A stretch of DNA of 64,000 bases from JAKAXS01 sp965279065. GTDB lineage: Bacteria > Pseudomonadota > Alphaproteobacteria > Rhizobiales > Hyphomicrobiaceae. Below are positions 23,216 through 31,785 of the stretch, piece by piece. Position 1 is the stretch's first letter. Every line of letters begins with the position of its first letter. The position numbers and the translations under genes were made by a program. The notes below the pieces were generated by a model, which ran no database searches, was not told the DNA's origin, and was given only the letters and a program-made list of their open reading frames with translations. The DNA lies in contig OZ257134.1 of the NCBI GenBank assembly GCA_965279065.1, positions 310,001 to 374,000 of the forward strand, read 5' to 3'.

Positions 23216-24036
23216 AAGGCCGTCTCTCCTGGTTCAATGTCACGTCCATCACGCTCGGTTTCGCGTTTCTCTATATCCCGATCCTGCTGCTGGTGATCTA
23301 CAGCTTCAACGAGTCCAAGCTCGTGACCGTCTGGGGCGGCTGGTCGACCAAGTGGTACGCCAGCCTGCTCCAGAACGAGGAGCTGATGAAGGCGGCCTGG
23401 GTCACGCTGCGCGTCGCCGTCGTCTCCTCGACCATTGCCACCATTCTTGGGCTCCTGGCGGCCATCGTCCTGACGCGCATCAACCGCTTCCCCGGCCGCA
23501 CGCTGCTGTCCGGCATGGTTTTCGCGCCGCTCGTCATGCCGGAGGTCATCACCGGCCTGTCGCTCCTTCTTCTCTTCGTGGCGATCGGCTTCGATCGCGG
23601 CTTCTGGACGCTCACGATCGCCCACACCACGCTGACCATGTGTTTTGCCGCCGTCGTCATCCAGGCGCGCTTGTACGACTTCGACAATTCCGTCGAGGAG
23701 GCCGCGATGGACCTCGGAGCCTCGCCGTTGAAGGCTTTCATGCAGGTGACGCTGCCGATCATCGCGCCGTCGGTCATCTCCGCGTGGCTGCTGGCCTTCA
23801 CGCTGTCGCTCGACGACCTCGTGATCGCCAGCTTCACGACCGGACCCGGCGCCACGACGCTGCCGATGAAGATCTACAGCCAGGTGCGCCTCGGCGTGAC
23901 GCCGGAAATCAACGCCATCTCCACGCTTATGATTGGCATTGTCGCAGTCGGCGTCATTCTGGCGTCGTACTTCACCAAGCGCGCGACCGTCCGCAGCCGG
24001 GCCGAAGCCAACGCGGTAGATGCGGGAGCCAAGTAG
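23212..24036 (+). CDS. potI: Putrescine ABC transporter permease, second subunit
   Basis: A 274-residue partner permease. It starts MKGRLSWFNVTSITLGFAFL and has six membrane segments; the EAA loop is EEAAMDLGASPLKAFMQVTLPIIAP, followed by LLAFTLSLDDLVIASFTTGPG, a conserved PotI/PotC stretch. The start at 23212 overlaps the potH stop. Longer upstream frames overlap potH and are not used. The next gene, puuB, begins 89 bases downstream after a 14-base palindrome CCGCTCGCGAGCGG at 24066-24079. Confidence 0.93.
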   Translation: MKGRLSWFNVTSITLGFAFLYIPILLLVIYSFNESKLVTVWGGWSTKWYASLLQNEELMKAAWVTLRVAVVSSTIATILGLLAAIVLTRINRFPGRTLLSGMVFAPLVMPEVITGLSLLLLFVAIGFDRGFWTLTIAHTTLTMCFAAVVIQARLYDFDNSVEEAAMDLGASPLKAFMQVTLPIIAPSVISAWLLAFTLSLDDLVIASFTTGPGATTLPMKIYSQVRLGVTPEINAISTLMIGIVAVGVILASYFTKRATVRSRAEANAVDAGAK

Positions 24037-24125
24037 GACTGCCGCTCGGAGCCAAGGTATCACTTCCGCTCGCGAGCGGGTGAGTGGGGTTCCGCGCGCA
24101 GAATAAGACCTATAGAAACGGGCGC

Positions 24126-25400
24126 ATGGCTGAATCACACATCAAGTCGTATTACGCGGCGACAGCGAACGACGCCACGCGCTATCCGAAGCTGCAGGGT
24201 GCGCTGAAGGCGGACGTCTGCGTCATCGGCGGTGGCTTTTCCGGCATCTCGACCGCCATCACCATGGCTGAGCGCGGCTATTCCGTTGTGCTGCTCGAAG
24301 CCAACCGCATCGGCTGGGGTGCGTCCGGCCGCAATGGCGGTCAGATGATTTACGGCTTCAGCGGCGAAGCAAATCTCAAATCGCAACTTGGCGCCGATGG
24401 CGCGCGCCTGATCCGCGACCTCCGCTATCGCGGCCACGACATCATCGAGTCCCGCGTCAGGGCGCACGCCATCTCCTGCGACCTGAAGCACGGCTGGATG
24501 GAAGTCGCCGCCCGCGAAAAGCACATGACGGGCCTGCGCGACCACTACGAGGAGATGGTCGCCGACGGTCACGGCGATCACTGGGAACTGGTGGAACCTC
24601 AGGCGCTGCCATCCATCCTCGGCACCAGGGCTTACTACGGTGCCATGATCGACCGCCGCAGCGGCCACTTGCATCCCCTCAACCTCGCCAAGGGCGAGGC
24701 CGCGGCGGCCACGAAGCTTGGCGTCAAGATCTTCGAGGACAGCAGCGTCGTCACCATGCAGGGCGGCCCCAGGCCGTTCGCGCAGACGGCCGAGGGCCGC
24801 GTCGAGGCTGCAAGCATCGTCCTTGCCGGCAGCACGGAGCACAGCTTCGAGCGCGGCCCGCTGTTCGGCCTGACGTTCCCGACCGGCAGCTACATCATCG
24901 CCACCGAGCCGCTCAGCGAAAGCCTCGCTGCTGAACTCAATCCGCAGGATTTGGCCGTCGCCGACAGCAACATCGTCCTCGATTACTACCGCCTGACCGC
25001 TGACCGCCGCATGCTGTTCGGCGGCCGCTGCAATTACTCAAACCGCGACCCGGCAAGCCTGACAGGGGCACTGCAGCCCCGCCTCGTCGAGATCTTTCCC
25101 CAGCTCGCCGCGACGAAGATCGAATACGAGTGGGGCGGCCGCATCGACATCGTGCTGAACCGCATCCCCGCCATCGGCCGTCTGGAGCCCAACGTCTACT
25201 TCACGCAGGGCTACTGCGGTCACGGCGTGAACATGTCCCACATCGCCGCCGAGATCCTGTCCGACGCCATTTGCGGCACGACGGAGAAGTTCGACATGTT
25301 CGATCGTATCCGCCACATCCGCCTGCCCATCGGCCGCTGGGCCGGCAACCAGCTCCTAGCGCTGGGCATGCTCTACTACCGCCTGCGCGATTTGCTTTGA
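24126..25400 (+). CDS. puuB: Gamma-glutamylputrescine oxidase (FAD-dependent)
   Basis: A 424-residue DAO-type flavoenzyme. The FAD dinucleotide motif DVCVIGGGFSGISTAITMAERG begins near residue 29 and is followed by LLEANRIGWGASGRNGGQM, the PuuB-type FAD contact. The C-terminus has GGRIDIVLNRIPAIGRL and YFTQGYCGHGVNMSHIA. It oxidises gamma-glutamylputrescine to gamma-glutamyl-4-aminobutanal with release of ammonia and peroxide, the step between PuuA and PuuC. It probably reads through from potFGHI. The start at 24126 has only a weak ribosome binding site. The stop is one base from the stop of the convergent gene, leaving no room for a terminator. Confidence 0.88.
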   Translation: MAESHIKSYYAATANDATRYPKLQGALKADVCVIGGGFSGISTAITMAERGYSVVLLEANRIGWGASGRNGGQMIYGFSGEANLKSQLGADGARLIRDLRYRGHDIIESRVRAHAISCDLKHGWMEVAAREKHMTGLRDHYEEMVADGHGDHWELVEPQALPSILGTRAYYGAMIDRRSGHLHPLNLAKGEAAAATKLGVKIFEDSSVVTMQGGPRPFAQTAEGRVEAASIVLAGSTEHSFERGPLFGLTFPTGSYIIATEPLSESLAAELNPQDLAVADSNIVLDYYRLTADRRMLFGGRCNYSNRDPASLTGALQPRLVEIFPQLAATKIEYEWGGRIDIVLNRIPAIGRLEPNVYFTQGYCGHGVNMSHIAAEILSDAICGTTEKFDMFDRIRHIRLPIGRWAGNQLLALGMLYYRLRDLL

Positions 25401-25401
25401 G

Positions 25402-25896
25402 TTAGGGGATTTCGCACTCGGCGATCAGCTTCTCTAGCTGCTCTGCGGCTCCTCTCATCTTGAACGAACGCATCCGAAATATTTTCTTCTTCATTGATAC
25501 TGATATCGACATCGACGTTTTCGATTTACTAGCGTCCGTGAGCAAGAGCTCGACTATCCCGGAAATTGCTTCGAAAGTTGCGGTTTTGGTCCCAACCTGC
25601 CTTAAGGCTGCGAACGACCCGTATGCCTCATTTGAATTGTCATCGAGGATGATGCTGATATGTAGAGTTTTCTCGTGAGGATCGAGCTCGGAATGTCCCG
25701 TAGGTTCTGTGGGGACAGTAAAGAATAGGGTCAAATTCTCTCGCTCGCTGCAACGAAACTCCGCTCTCCAAGCTTCGTCTTCGATGAAAACAGAATGGAA
25801 ACCTGTTTTGGCATCCGAAGCACTGATCCAATCGGACCTCGATGGCCCGTTACAAACTAAGAGTACGAGTAAACCTAGCAGTATCGATCTCGTCAT
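25402..25896 (-). CDS. Secreted protein of unknown function, coupled to dinB
   Basis: A 164-residue protein with a clear signal peptide (MTRSILLGLLVLLVCNGPSRS). The mature part is polar with alternating beta-like segments (HSVFIEDEAWRAEFRCSE, LHISIILDDNS, MSISVSMKKKIFRMRSF). No family is recognised. Its base composition is visibly lower in GC than its neighbours and codon use is less biased, which suggests recent acquisition. The ATG overlaps the dinB stop by 4 bases (ATGA at 25893-25896), so it should be translated with dinB and may share its SOS control. Confidence 0.7.
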   Translation of the reverse strand: MTRSILLGLLVLLVCNGPSRSDWISASDAKTGFHSVFIEDEAWRAEFRCSERENLTLFFTVPTEPTGHSELDPHEKTLHISIILDDNSNEAYGSFAALRQVGTKTATFEAISGIVELLLTDASKSKTSMSISVSMKKKIFRMRSFKMRGAAEQLEKLIAECEIP

Positions 25897-27017
25897 CGAA
25901 GATCCGGGAAAATTAGAGGTAGCTGACTAGAACATTCCGACCGCGCACCGTTGATAGCACCAAACGACGATAGCGACACACCCAGCAGCCTGATGGCCTT
26001 GGCCAGCGGAAAGATCGGCGTCAGCAGCGCGCAGCTCAGCTGTTCCAGTTCTGATCGCGTCGAGATCGGCACCTCGCCCGTGCGGCTGCGCGTGATCTGC
26101 TGGAAGTCGGCATACTTCACCTTGAGCGTCAGTGTCCGCCCACGAATGCTCGCCTGCTCGCAATGCCGCCACACCTTGTCGATCACCTCCTGCAGCGCCT
26201 CGTACGCCGACGCGAATGTCGTCAGGTCCGTGAAGAACGTCCGTTCCGCACCAAGCGACTTGCGAATCCGGTGCGGCTTCACCTGCCGCTCGCACACCCC
26301 GCGTGAGATGGAATAGTAATAGCCGCCCGCCTTGCCGAAATGCTCCTGCAGAAAGCCCAGCGACTGCCGCTTGATGTCGAGTCCCGTCTCCAGACCCAGC
26401 TTGTGCATGCGTTGCGCCGTGGCCGGCCCCACGCCGTGGAACTTGCCGACCGGCAGCGCCTCGACGAACGCCGGGCCCATGCGCGGCGTGATGACGAAGA
26501 GCCCGTCAGGCTTGCGGTAGTCCGACGCGATCTTGGCCAGGAATTTGTTGTAGGAAACGCCGGCAGACGCCGTCAGTCCGGTCTCCGCTTTGATGCGCGC
26601 GCGAATGGCCTCGGCGATCTCCGTCGCTGACGTTGCTCCGCGCAGATCCGTCACGTCGAGATAGGCCTCGTCGAGCGACAGCGGCTCGACCGCCTCCGTG
26701 TAATCGGCGAAGATCTCGCGGATCTGTTGCGACACGGCCTTGTAGACCTCGAACCGCGGCTTGACGAAGATCAACTCCTCGCACTTGCGCTTCGCCGTCA
26801 CCGACGGCATCGCCGAGCGCACGCCAAACCGCCGCGCCTCGTAGCTCGCCGCCGCGACGACGCCACGCAGCTTAGATCCGCCGACCGCGACCGGCTTGCC
26901 GCGCAGTTCCGGATAATCTCGCTGTTCCACCGAGGCGTAGAACGCATCCATGTCGACATGGATGATCCTTCGCACATCCGGCGCGCTCGTCTCTGCTGCA
27001 TTCCTCGGCACACTCAT
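25893..27017 (-). CDS. dinB: DNA polymerase IV
   Basis: A 374-residue Y-family polymerase. The catalytic acids are Asp22 and Asp24 in HVDMDAFYASVEQ (Tyr27 is the steric gate) and Asp116/Glu117 in LSLDEAYLDVT. The helix-hairpin-helix KFHGVGPATAQRMHKLGL and the little-finger domain (KSLGAERTFFTDL) are intact, and the C-terminal QLPLIF is a beta-clamp binding peptide. It copies past damaged bases during the SOS response. The ATG at 27017 has GAGGG 8-12 bases upstream. A LexA box lies at 27072-27086, 55 bases upstream. Confidence 0.95.
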   Translation of the reverse strand: MSVPRNAAETSAPDVRRIIHVDMDAFYASVEQRDYPELRGKPVAVGGSKLRGVVAAASYEARRFGVRSAMPSVTAKRKCEELIFVKPRFEVYKAVSQQIREIFADYTEAVEPLSLDEAYLDVTDLRGATSATEIAEAIRARIKAETGLTASAGVSYNKFLAKIASDYRKPDGLFVITPRMGPAFVEALPVGKFHGVGPATAQRMHKLGLETGLDIKRQSLGFLQEHFGKAGGYYYSISRGVCERQVKPHRIRKSLGAERTFFTDLTTFASAYEALQEVIDKVWRHCEQASIRGRTLTLKVKYADFQQITRSRTGEVPISTRSELEQLSCALLTPIFPLAKAIRLLGVSLSSFGAINGARSECSSQLPLIFPDLR

Positions 27018-27071
27018 GTGCAGGCCCTCACTGCAAATCGTTTGCCCATAAACACGACCGTAGCAGAGCAT

Positions 27072-27086
27072 GTTCCGTATTTGTTC
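27072..27086. promoter_or_regulatory. LexA (SOS) box of dinB
   Basis: GTTC-CGTATTT-GTTC is an exact match to the alphaproteobacterial SOS box GTTC-N7-GTTC (GAAC-N7-GAAC when read toward dinB). It lies 55 bases before the dinB start. Confidence 0.85.
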
Positions 27087-27266
27087 GCAACATGCGGGGC
27101 ACACGCCAAGATCAATTCTCGGGCCGCTGTCGCCCAACGATCACGCATCCCGCACGTGGCGCCGAAACCTCTGCGACAAATGATTCCTTCATTGTGACAA
27201 TGGCTTGCGCAAGTCTGTCCGGGAGAGTGTCGCACGCATTCTTACCTAGACCTTCTCTCGACTCGG

Positions 27267-27296
27267 GGCCGGCGTAATGCGCCGGCCTCTTCTTTT
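27267..27296 (+). terminator. Rho-independent terminator with no gene in front of it
   Basis: GGCCGGCG (27267-27274) pairs with CGCCGGCC (27280-27287) around TAATG, followed by TCTTCTTTT. It reads on the plus strand. The only plus-strand DNA ahead of it is the region upstream of dinB, so it must end an unannotated transcript. The 438-base gap 27018-27455 contains this, the LexA box and nothing else I can call. Confidence 0.8.
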
Positions 27297-27455
27297 CCGA
27301 CCCCCTTGCGAGTTCCGGGCTAATCCCGCTAGCCACCACTCCCGGTGTGACTGAAAAGCCGGTGCGGCATCCCCAATTCCGTCTCGCCCGTTGGGTACGT
27401 CGCTGCCGTCATGCTAGAAAAGCGGCCAATTCCGTAACGCGTCCGGGGGAAATCC

Positions 27456-28694
27456 ATGATCGATCAGAAGCGTTTGCGTTGGTCCGTATTGTCCGCCGTC
27501 ACTGTCGGGCTTTTGCTGTCCGGTCCCGCCGCCCAGGCCAAGACGTTCACGCCGGGCGAGCGCGTCGCCAAGATGATGGCGACCAAGTACAAGATCCCGC
27601 TGTACTTCGCCCTGCCAGACAGCGCCCGCGCCAAGCTCGCCGACGACATTAAGACGACAGACACGCTCGTCGAGTACCGCCATCCGGAAAACGCCAAGGC
27701 TGGTCTGCGCCTGGTGGTGACGAAGCGCAGCGGCTGGCCCGATCGCATGGCCAAGAGCGGCCTCATCCAGACCGGCGACATCCTCCTCACGTTCCGTCCC
27801 GAATGGGGCGGCGGCGGCGCTTACCCCAATGTGCAGATGGGCATCAGCCACACCGGCATCGCCTACGTGAAGAATGGCCAGCTGTTCAACATCGACAACC
27901 CGATGGACGGCGTCCACGTTGGCTTCACGAGCGAGCACTACCGCACGCTCAACATGATCCACGTCATTCGCCCGCGAAACCTGACCGAGCAGCAGCGCAC
28001 CAACATCCTCGGCTGGGCCAGCAGGCTGCGCGACGGGCGCGGCAAGATCTATCCCGAGCAGATCAAGTTCAACGACGACTATAACGCCCCCAAGTACGAC
28101 GGCGGCTCGCCGGTCTTCGTCAAGGAATTGGGACAGGCAGCCCTCGGCCAGTCGCTGCCCAATAAGCCGCTGGGCATGTACTGCTCGGAGTTCGCCTGGT
28201 CGCTGCTGTCGCTGCGCAACTGCGATGCCGGCTCGGCGAGCGCCTTCAGTGCCTCGAGGGTCCCCGCGTGCGTCAGCGAGCCGATGAAGCCCATGCGCGC
28301 CACCGGCACCTACGTCAACAAGCACACCAAGTCGTCGTACTCCGGCCTGGTTGACGGCCCGCTGATGGTGATCGACAGCCTCGGCCTGCCCCAGGCCGAG
28401 AGAGAGGCCGCGCTGAAGAAGGTGTTCGACATCACAAATACCAACACCAACATGTCGGAAGGCCACAAGACCGTGGCCAAGGCCATGCAGGACAACGTGC
28501 CGAAGCTGCAGACGTACTATATCGACTCCGGCAAGCCGATCTGGAGCCGGTTGAAGGCGAGCGCCATCGCGTTCGGCCTGCGTCGCGCCATCCCCGACAA
28601 TTACTCGCCGACGTCGTACCTCATCAACACGCTGCTGCCTGCGGACAACACCAATCGCACCATGGACTACGTGGCGACGATCGTGATCGAATAG
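27456..28694 (+). CDS. Exported YiiX-like permuted NlpC/P60 amidase
   Basis: A 412-residue protein with a signal peptide (LSAVTVGLLLSGPAAQAK). The fold is the circularly permuted papain-like type: the His comes first in GDILLTF...MGISHTGIAYV and the Cys later in MYCSEFAWSLLSL, the order seen in YiiX/YebB proteins. Members cleave amide bonds in peptidoglycan, lipids or small molecules; the substrate is unknown here. The C-terminal 150 residues are an extension not recognised. A terminator follows at 28716-28749. Confidence 0.78.
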   Translation: MIDQKRLRWSVLSAVTVGLLLSGPAAQAKTFTPGERVAKMMATKYKIPLYFALPDSARAKLADDIKTTDTLVEYRHPENAKAGLRLVVTKRSGWPDRMAKSGLIQTGDILLTFRPEWGGGGAYPNVQMGISHTGIAYVKNGQLFNIDNPMDGVHVGFTSEHYRTLNMIHVIRPRNLTEQQRTNILGWASRLRDGRGKIYPEQIKFNDDYNAPKYDGGSPVFVKELGQAALGQSLPNKPLGMYCSEFAWSLLSLRNCDAGSASAFSASRVPACVSEPMKPMRATGTYVNKHTKSSYSGLVDGPLMVIDSLGLPQAEREAALKKVFDITNTNTNMSEGHKTVAKAMQDNVPKLQTYYIDSGKPIWSRLKASAIAFGLRRAIPDNYSPTSYLINTLLPADNTNRTMDYVATIVIE

Positions 28695-28715
28695 GCCGGC
28701 GCGACTGATCGATTT

Positions 28716-28749
28716 CAAGACGGCGGCCGCCTTTCGCGCCGCCGTCTTG
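28716..28749 (+). terminator. Hairpin terminator after the YiiX-like gene
   Basis: CAAGACGGCGGC (28716-28727) pairs with GCCGCCGTCTTG (28738-28749) over 12 base pairs with a 10-base loop; TGTT follows. Confidence 0.7.
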
Positions 28750-28797
28750 TGTTATAGGCGCCACGCACGGCCGACGGACTAGAGGAGCACGATAGCT

Positions 28798-29865
28798 ATG
28801 GATCGCCGCCAGTTGTTGATCGGAGGCCTGGCAACGCCTTTGGCCGCAACCGCCGCCGCGCGCGCGCTCGCCGCCGAGGGTGTCCCCATCACCTACATCG
28901 GCGACATGCACTATCACCTGTTCTTCTTCGGCAAGAATCCGGCGCCGTCGAATCCACTGCGCCGCATGATGGCGGGAGGCAATGCCACGCTCGTATCCTG
29001 GTCGCTCGTCGGCGACGTGCCGTGGTTGAAGCTTGCCAGGGGCGGTTTCGCCCAGAAGGGGCTGCCGAAGAACCCCAAGGAACCCGTTACGTGGTTCGAT
29101 GCAGAGCTGGCCCGCATCAAGAAGCATCTCGACGATCAGCAGCTGAAGATCGTGCGCACTCCCGACGATCTCGACCTCGCCCTGAAGGGCGAGCCGCACG
29201 TGGTCCTCTCGGTCGAAGGCGCCACCTTCGCCGACGGCGACCTCGCCCCACTCGCGGCGGCATACGAGCAAGGCATCCGCCACATCCAGCTTGTCCACTA
29301 CATCCAGAATCCCATCGGCGACTTCCAGACGTCAAAGCCGCGGCACCAGGGGCTCACCGCGTTCGGCAAGGACGTCATCGCCGAGTGCAACCGCTTGGGG
29401 ATCCTGGTCGACCTCGCCCACTGCACCAACGACGTCGTGATGCAGGCGCTCGACGTGTCGAAGGCGCCGATGGTGTGGTCGCACAGCTCCGTCACGCGCT
29501 CGCGCAAACCGACCTGGACCATGCCCATCTGGCAGGCGCGGCAGCTGTCCCTCGAAGGCGCCAAGGCCATTGCCGAAAAAGGCGGCGTCGTCGGCCTCTG
29601 GGCCATGCGCACCGACATCGGGCGCTCCATTGAATCCTACGCCAACCGCATGACCGAACTGGCTGACTGGCTGGGAGAAGACCACGTCGCCTTCGGCACC
29701 GACCTGAACGCCTTGGCCAACCCCGTCGTCACCAGCTACGCCGACCTGCAGCGTGTCGTAACCCATTGGCATAAAACAGGTATTTCACCGGAACGCATTC
29801 GCAAACTGGCCATCGGCAACTATGCCAGCGTCCTGCGCCAGGCCTTCGCCGCGCGGACTGCTTAG
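28798..29865 (+). CDS. Membrane dipeptidase (peptidase M19 family)
   Basis: A 355-residue protein with a Tat-like N-terminus (MDRRQLLIGGLATPLAA...ARALAAE). The M19 zinc and substrate residues are visible: IGDMHYHLF (His pair), LSVEGATF (bridging Glu), LVDLAHCTND, MVWSHSSVTR and FGTDLNAL. M19 enzymes are binuclear zinc dipeptidases, some acting on D-amino acid dipeptides or antibiotics. The exported location suggests periplasmic peptide turnover. GAGGAG precedes the ATG at 28798. The next downstream interval carries a degenerate palindromic repeat. Confidence 0.88.
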   Translation: MDRRQLLIGGLATPLAATAAARALAAEGVPITYIGDMHYHLFFFGKNPAPSNPLRRMMAGGNATLVSWSLVGDVPWLKLARGGFAQKGLPKNPKEPVTWFDAELARIKKHLDDQQLKIVRTPDDLDLALKGEPHVVLSVEGATFADGDLAPLAAAYEQGIRHIQLVHYIQNPIGDFQTSKPRHQGLTAFGKDVIAECNRLGILVDLAHCTNDVVMQALDVSKAPMVWSHSSVTRSRKPTWTMPIWQARQLSLEGAKAIAEKGGVVGLWAMRTDIGRSIESYANRMTELADWLGEDHVAFGTDLNALANPVVTSYADLQRVVTHWHKTGISPERIRKLAIGNYASVLRQAFAARTA

Positions 29866-29870
29866 CCAGC

Positions 29871-29920
29871 GTCCTTCCGGAAACGTATGAAGCGGTCCGC
29901 AAGGAAGAGCACGGTAAAAC
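29871..29920. repeat. Dispersed palindromic repeat, degenerate copy C
   Basis: CCTTCCGGAAACGTATGAAG, followed by CGGT and a less conserved half, resembles copies A (13150) and B (45146) over the first 28 bases; the second arm has decayed. Confidence 0.45.
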
Positions 29921-30048
29921 GAGCCGAAAATTTAGAAAAAACATGGGTGTACCGCGCGGGACAGCGACCCGGCGTGGCTCCTGGCAATGTCCTGTCAACG
30001 AAGCGGGCGATCGGCCCGAAGTTGGATCACACAGGAAAGGCCACTGCC

Positions 30049-30468
30049 ATGAAGTCGCTCGCAACCGCCGCCGCCTCGCTCGTCCTCGCCTCGCTCGCAC
30101 TTGCTCCCGCCGCACAGGCCGGTGGTTGCGGTGGAGGCGGCTACGGCGGTGGCTACAGCTCCTACCAGTCCTACCCCTCCTCCAGCTACCGCGCCGAACG
30201 CCGGGCCGATGCCCGCGCCGCCGCAGCACGCCGCGCCAAACTCGCCTCGATCCGCGCTGAGAAGACGCGCGTCGCAAAAGCCGATGCCAAGGCTGAAGCC
30301 GCCAAGACCGCGGACGCGGCACCGGAGGCCAAGTCCGCCACGGCATCGATCGCCAAGGTCAGCGAAACAAAGGAAGCGAAAGTCGACGTCGCTGCCGTCG
30401 AAACGAGCTGCAGCAAGTTCGTTCCGGCCGTTGGCACCACCATCACCGTTGCCTGCGATCCGAAGTAA
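30049..30468 (+). CDS. Small secreted Gly/Ala-rich protein
   Basis: A 139-residue protein with a standard signal peptide (LATAAASLVLASLALAPAAQA) directly followed by a glycine/tyrosine patch (GGCGGGGYGGGYSSYQSYP). The middle is a basic Ala/Arg/Lys-rich, helix-prone segment, and the C-terminus has two cysteines (TSCSKFVPAVG, TVACDPK) that could form a disulfide. AGGAAAGG precedes the ATG at 30049, and a strong terminator follows. No family is recognised; it may be an envelope or surface structural protein. Confidence 0.75.
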   Translation: MKSLATAAASLVLASLALAPAAQAGGCGGGGYGGGYSSYQSYPSSSYRAERRADARAAAARRAKLASIRAEKTRVAKADAKAEAAKTADAAPEAKSATASIAKVSETKEAKVDVAAVETSCSKFVPAVGTTITVACDPK

Positions 30469-30491
30469 TCGCTCCCAAGGATCGCAGCATG

Positions 30492-30528
30492 CCGCGCCGG
30501 ACGCTCCGCTTCCGGCGCGGTTTCTATT
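30492..30528 (+). terminator. Rho-independent terminator
   Basis: CCGCGCCGGA (30492-30501) pairs with TCCGGCGCGG (30511-30520), with a 9-base loop and the tail TTTCTATT. It ends the small secreted protein gene and separates it from the convergent monooxygenase gene. Confidence 0.85.
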
Positions 30529-31768
30529 GAACCTCGTCCCGCCAGCCGTAGATCCAGTCGTATTCCGCCATCAGCCGCGATCCGGGCACGAGCCGCAGTC
30601 CGGCATCGCGCGCGACGGCTCCGAGCCCCCCGAGATGATAGAGACGGCCGTTGCGGCCTGAAGCCATCGCCACCCGCGCCACGCGCGCTCGCCTGACTTC
30701 GGCGTAGGCCTGCAGCGCACCCTGCACGTCGTGCTCACCCCTCGCCAGCAACCGCGCCAGTACCATCCCGTCTTCCAGCGCCAGCACGCCGCCTTGTGCC
30801 AGAAACGGCACCACGGGATGCGCCGCATCGCCCACCAGTGCGATCCGCCCCGTCGCCATCGGCGGCATCGCCGCAAGAGTCGTGACCGCCCACTTGCGCC
30901 AGCTGCGCGGGCGCATCAGCAACTCGCGCAGTCGCGGCGCCAGGGTCAGCCGCGTCAATACCGACGATGGATCGGCATCGTGGCTCCAGCCCTCGCCTGC
31001 AAACGCCTCGTCGACGATCAGCACGATGGCCACCTCCGTCCCCCCGCGCACCGCGTAGTGCACGACATGCGCGTCGGGCGCCAGCCAGATCCGCGTGCCT
31101 GCCTCGACAAGATCCCGCTCGAGATCGCCGACCGGCACGACAGCGCGATACGCTGACTTGCCGGCCGCAACGAGGTCGCCGGCGCCGGTCAGCTCCCGCA
31201 CCCGCGATCGCAACCCGTCCGCGCCCACGACAACGGCCCCGGTGAAGCAGCGGCCATCGCGCGTCATCACGCCCGCCGCCGCGTCGGTGGCAGCGATCAG
31301 ATCCACGCCCGCATCCATGCTGATGCTGATCTTGTCGTCCGCGCGCGCCTGCATCAGCAGCGCCGCGTGCAGATCCTCCCGATGCACCGCCCAGTACGGG
31401 GAACCGAAGCGCCGCTCCATCGACGGATTGAGCGGCATGCGTGTCAGCTCGCGGCCGCGCGCGGCCTCATGCACGATCAGCCACTGCGGCACGCCCGCGT
31501 GCGGCCGCAACGCCTCGGCAACGCCAAGCTCGCGCAGGATCCGCGTGCCGTTCGGTCCGATCTGGATGCCCGCGCCCTGCTCGCTGAATGCCGATCGCCG
31601 TTCCAGCACTTGACTGCGAATGCCGCGCCGCGCCAGTGCCAGCGCCGCAGCCAACCCGCCGATGCCACCGCCGACAATCAGCACGTCCCCGGAACCGGCA
31701 ATGCCGGCCTGGATCAGCGCGTCGTCGAGCGCAGCCTTCAGATTTGTGCTTGCATCTTCAGCAGGCAT
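30524..31768 (-). CDS. FAD-dependent aromatic monooxygenase (salicylate/3-hydroxybenzoate hydroxylase type)
   Basis: About 414 residues. The FAD motif VLIVGGGIGGLAAALALARRG is near residue 28, the GADGLRSRVREL motif in the middle, and the FAD ribityl motif GRIALVGDAAHPVVPFLAQG in the C-terminal part, the three marks of group A flavoprotein hydroxylases. They use NAD(P)H and O2 to hydroxylate an aromatic ring; the substrate is not shown. The start at 31768 is chosen because it lies just after the upstream zinc-finger gene and matches the family N-terminus. It follows that gene by 17 bases on the same strand, probably as one operon. Confidence 0.88.
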   Translation of the reverse strand: MPAEDASTNLKAALDDALIQAGIAGSGDVLIVGGGIGGLAAALALARRGIRSQVLERRSAFSEQGAGIQIGPNGTRILRELGVAEALRPHAGVPQWLIVHEAARGRELTRMPLNPSMERRFGSPYWAVHREDLHAALLMQARADDKISISMDAGVDLIAATDAAAGVMTRDGRCFTGAVVVGADGLRSRVRELTGAGDLVAAGKSAYRAVVPVGDLERDLVEAGTRIWLAPDAHVVHYAVRGGTEVAIVLIVDEAFAGEGWSHDADPSSVLTRLTLAPRLRELLMRPRSWRKWAVTTLAAMPPMATGRIALVGDAAHPVVPFLAQGGVLALEDGMVLARLLARGEHDVQGALQAYAEVRRARVARVAMASGRNGRLYHLGGLGAVARDAGLRLVPGSRLMAEYDWIYGWRDEVQ

Positions 31769-31785
31769 CGCCGGCCTGCTTCCCG

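Noticed and set aside
24066..24079. Palindrome CCGCTCGCGAGCGG between potI and puuB
   Set aside because: Perfect but short and GC-only; self-complementary runs like this are frequent here, so no function is claimed.
27092..27277. A 61-codon plus-strand frame upstream of the orphan terminator
   Set aside because: No ribosome binding site, no domain, and it runs into the terminator stem.
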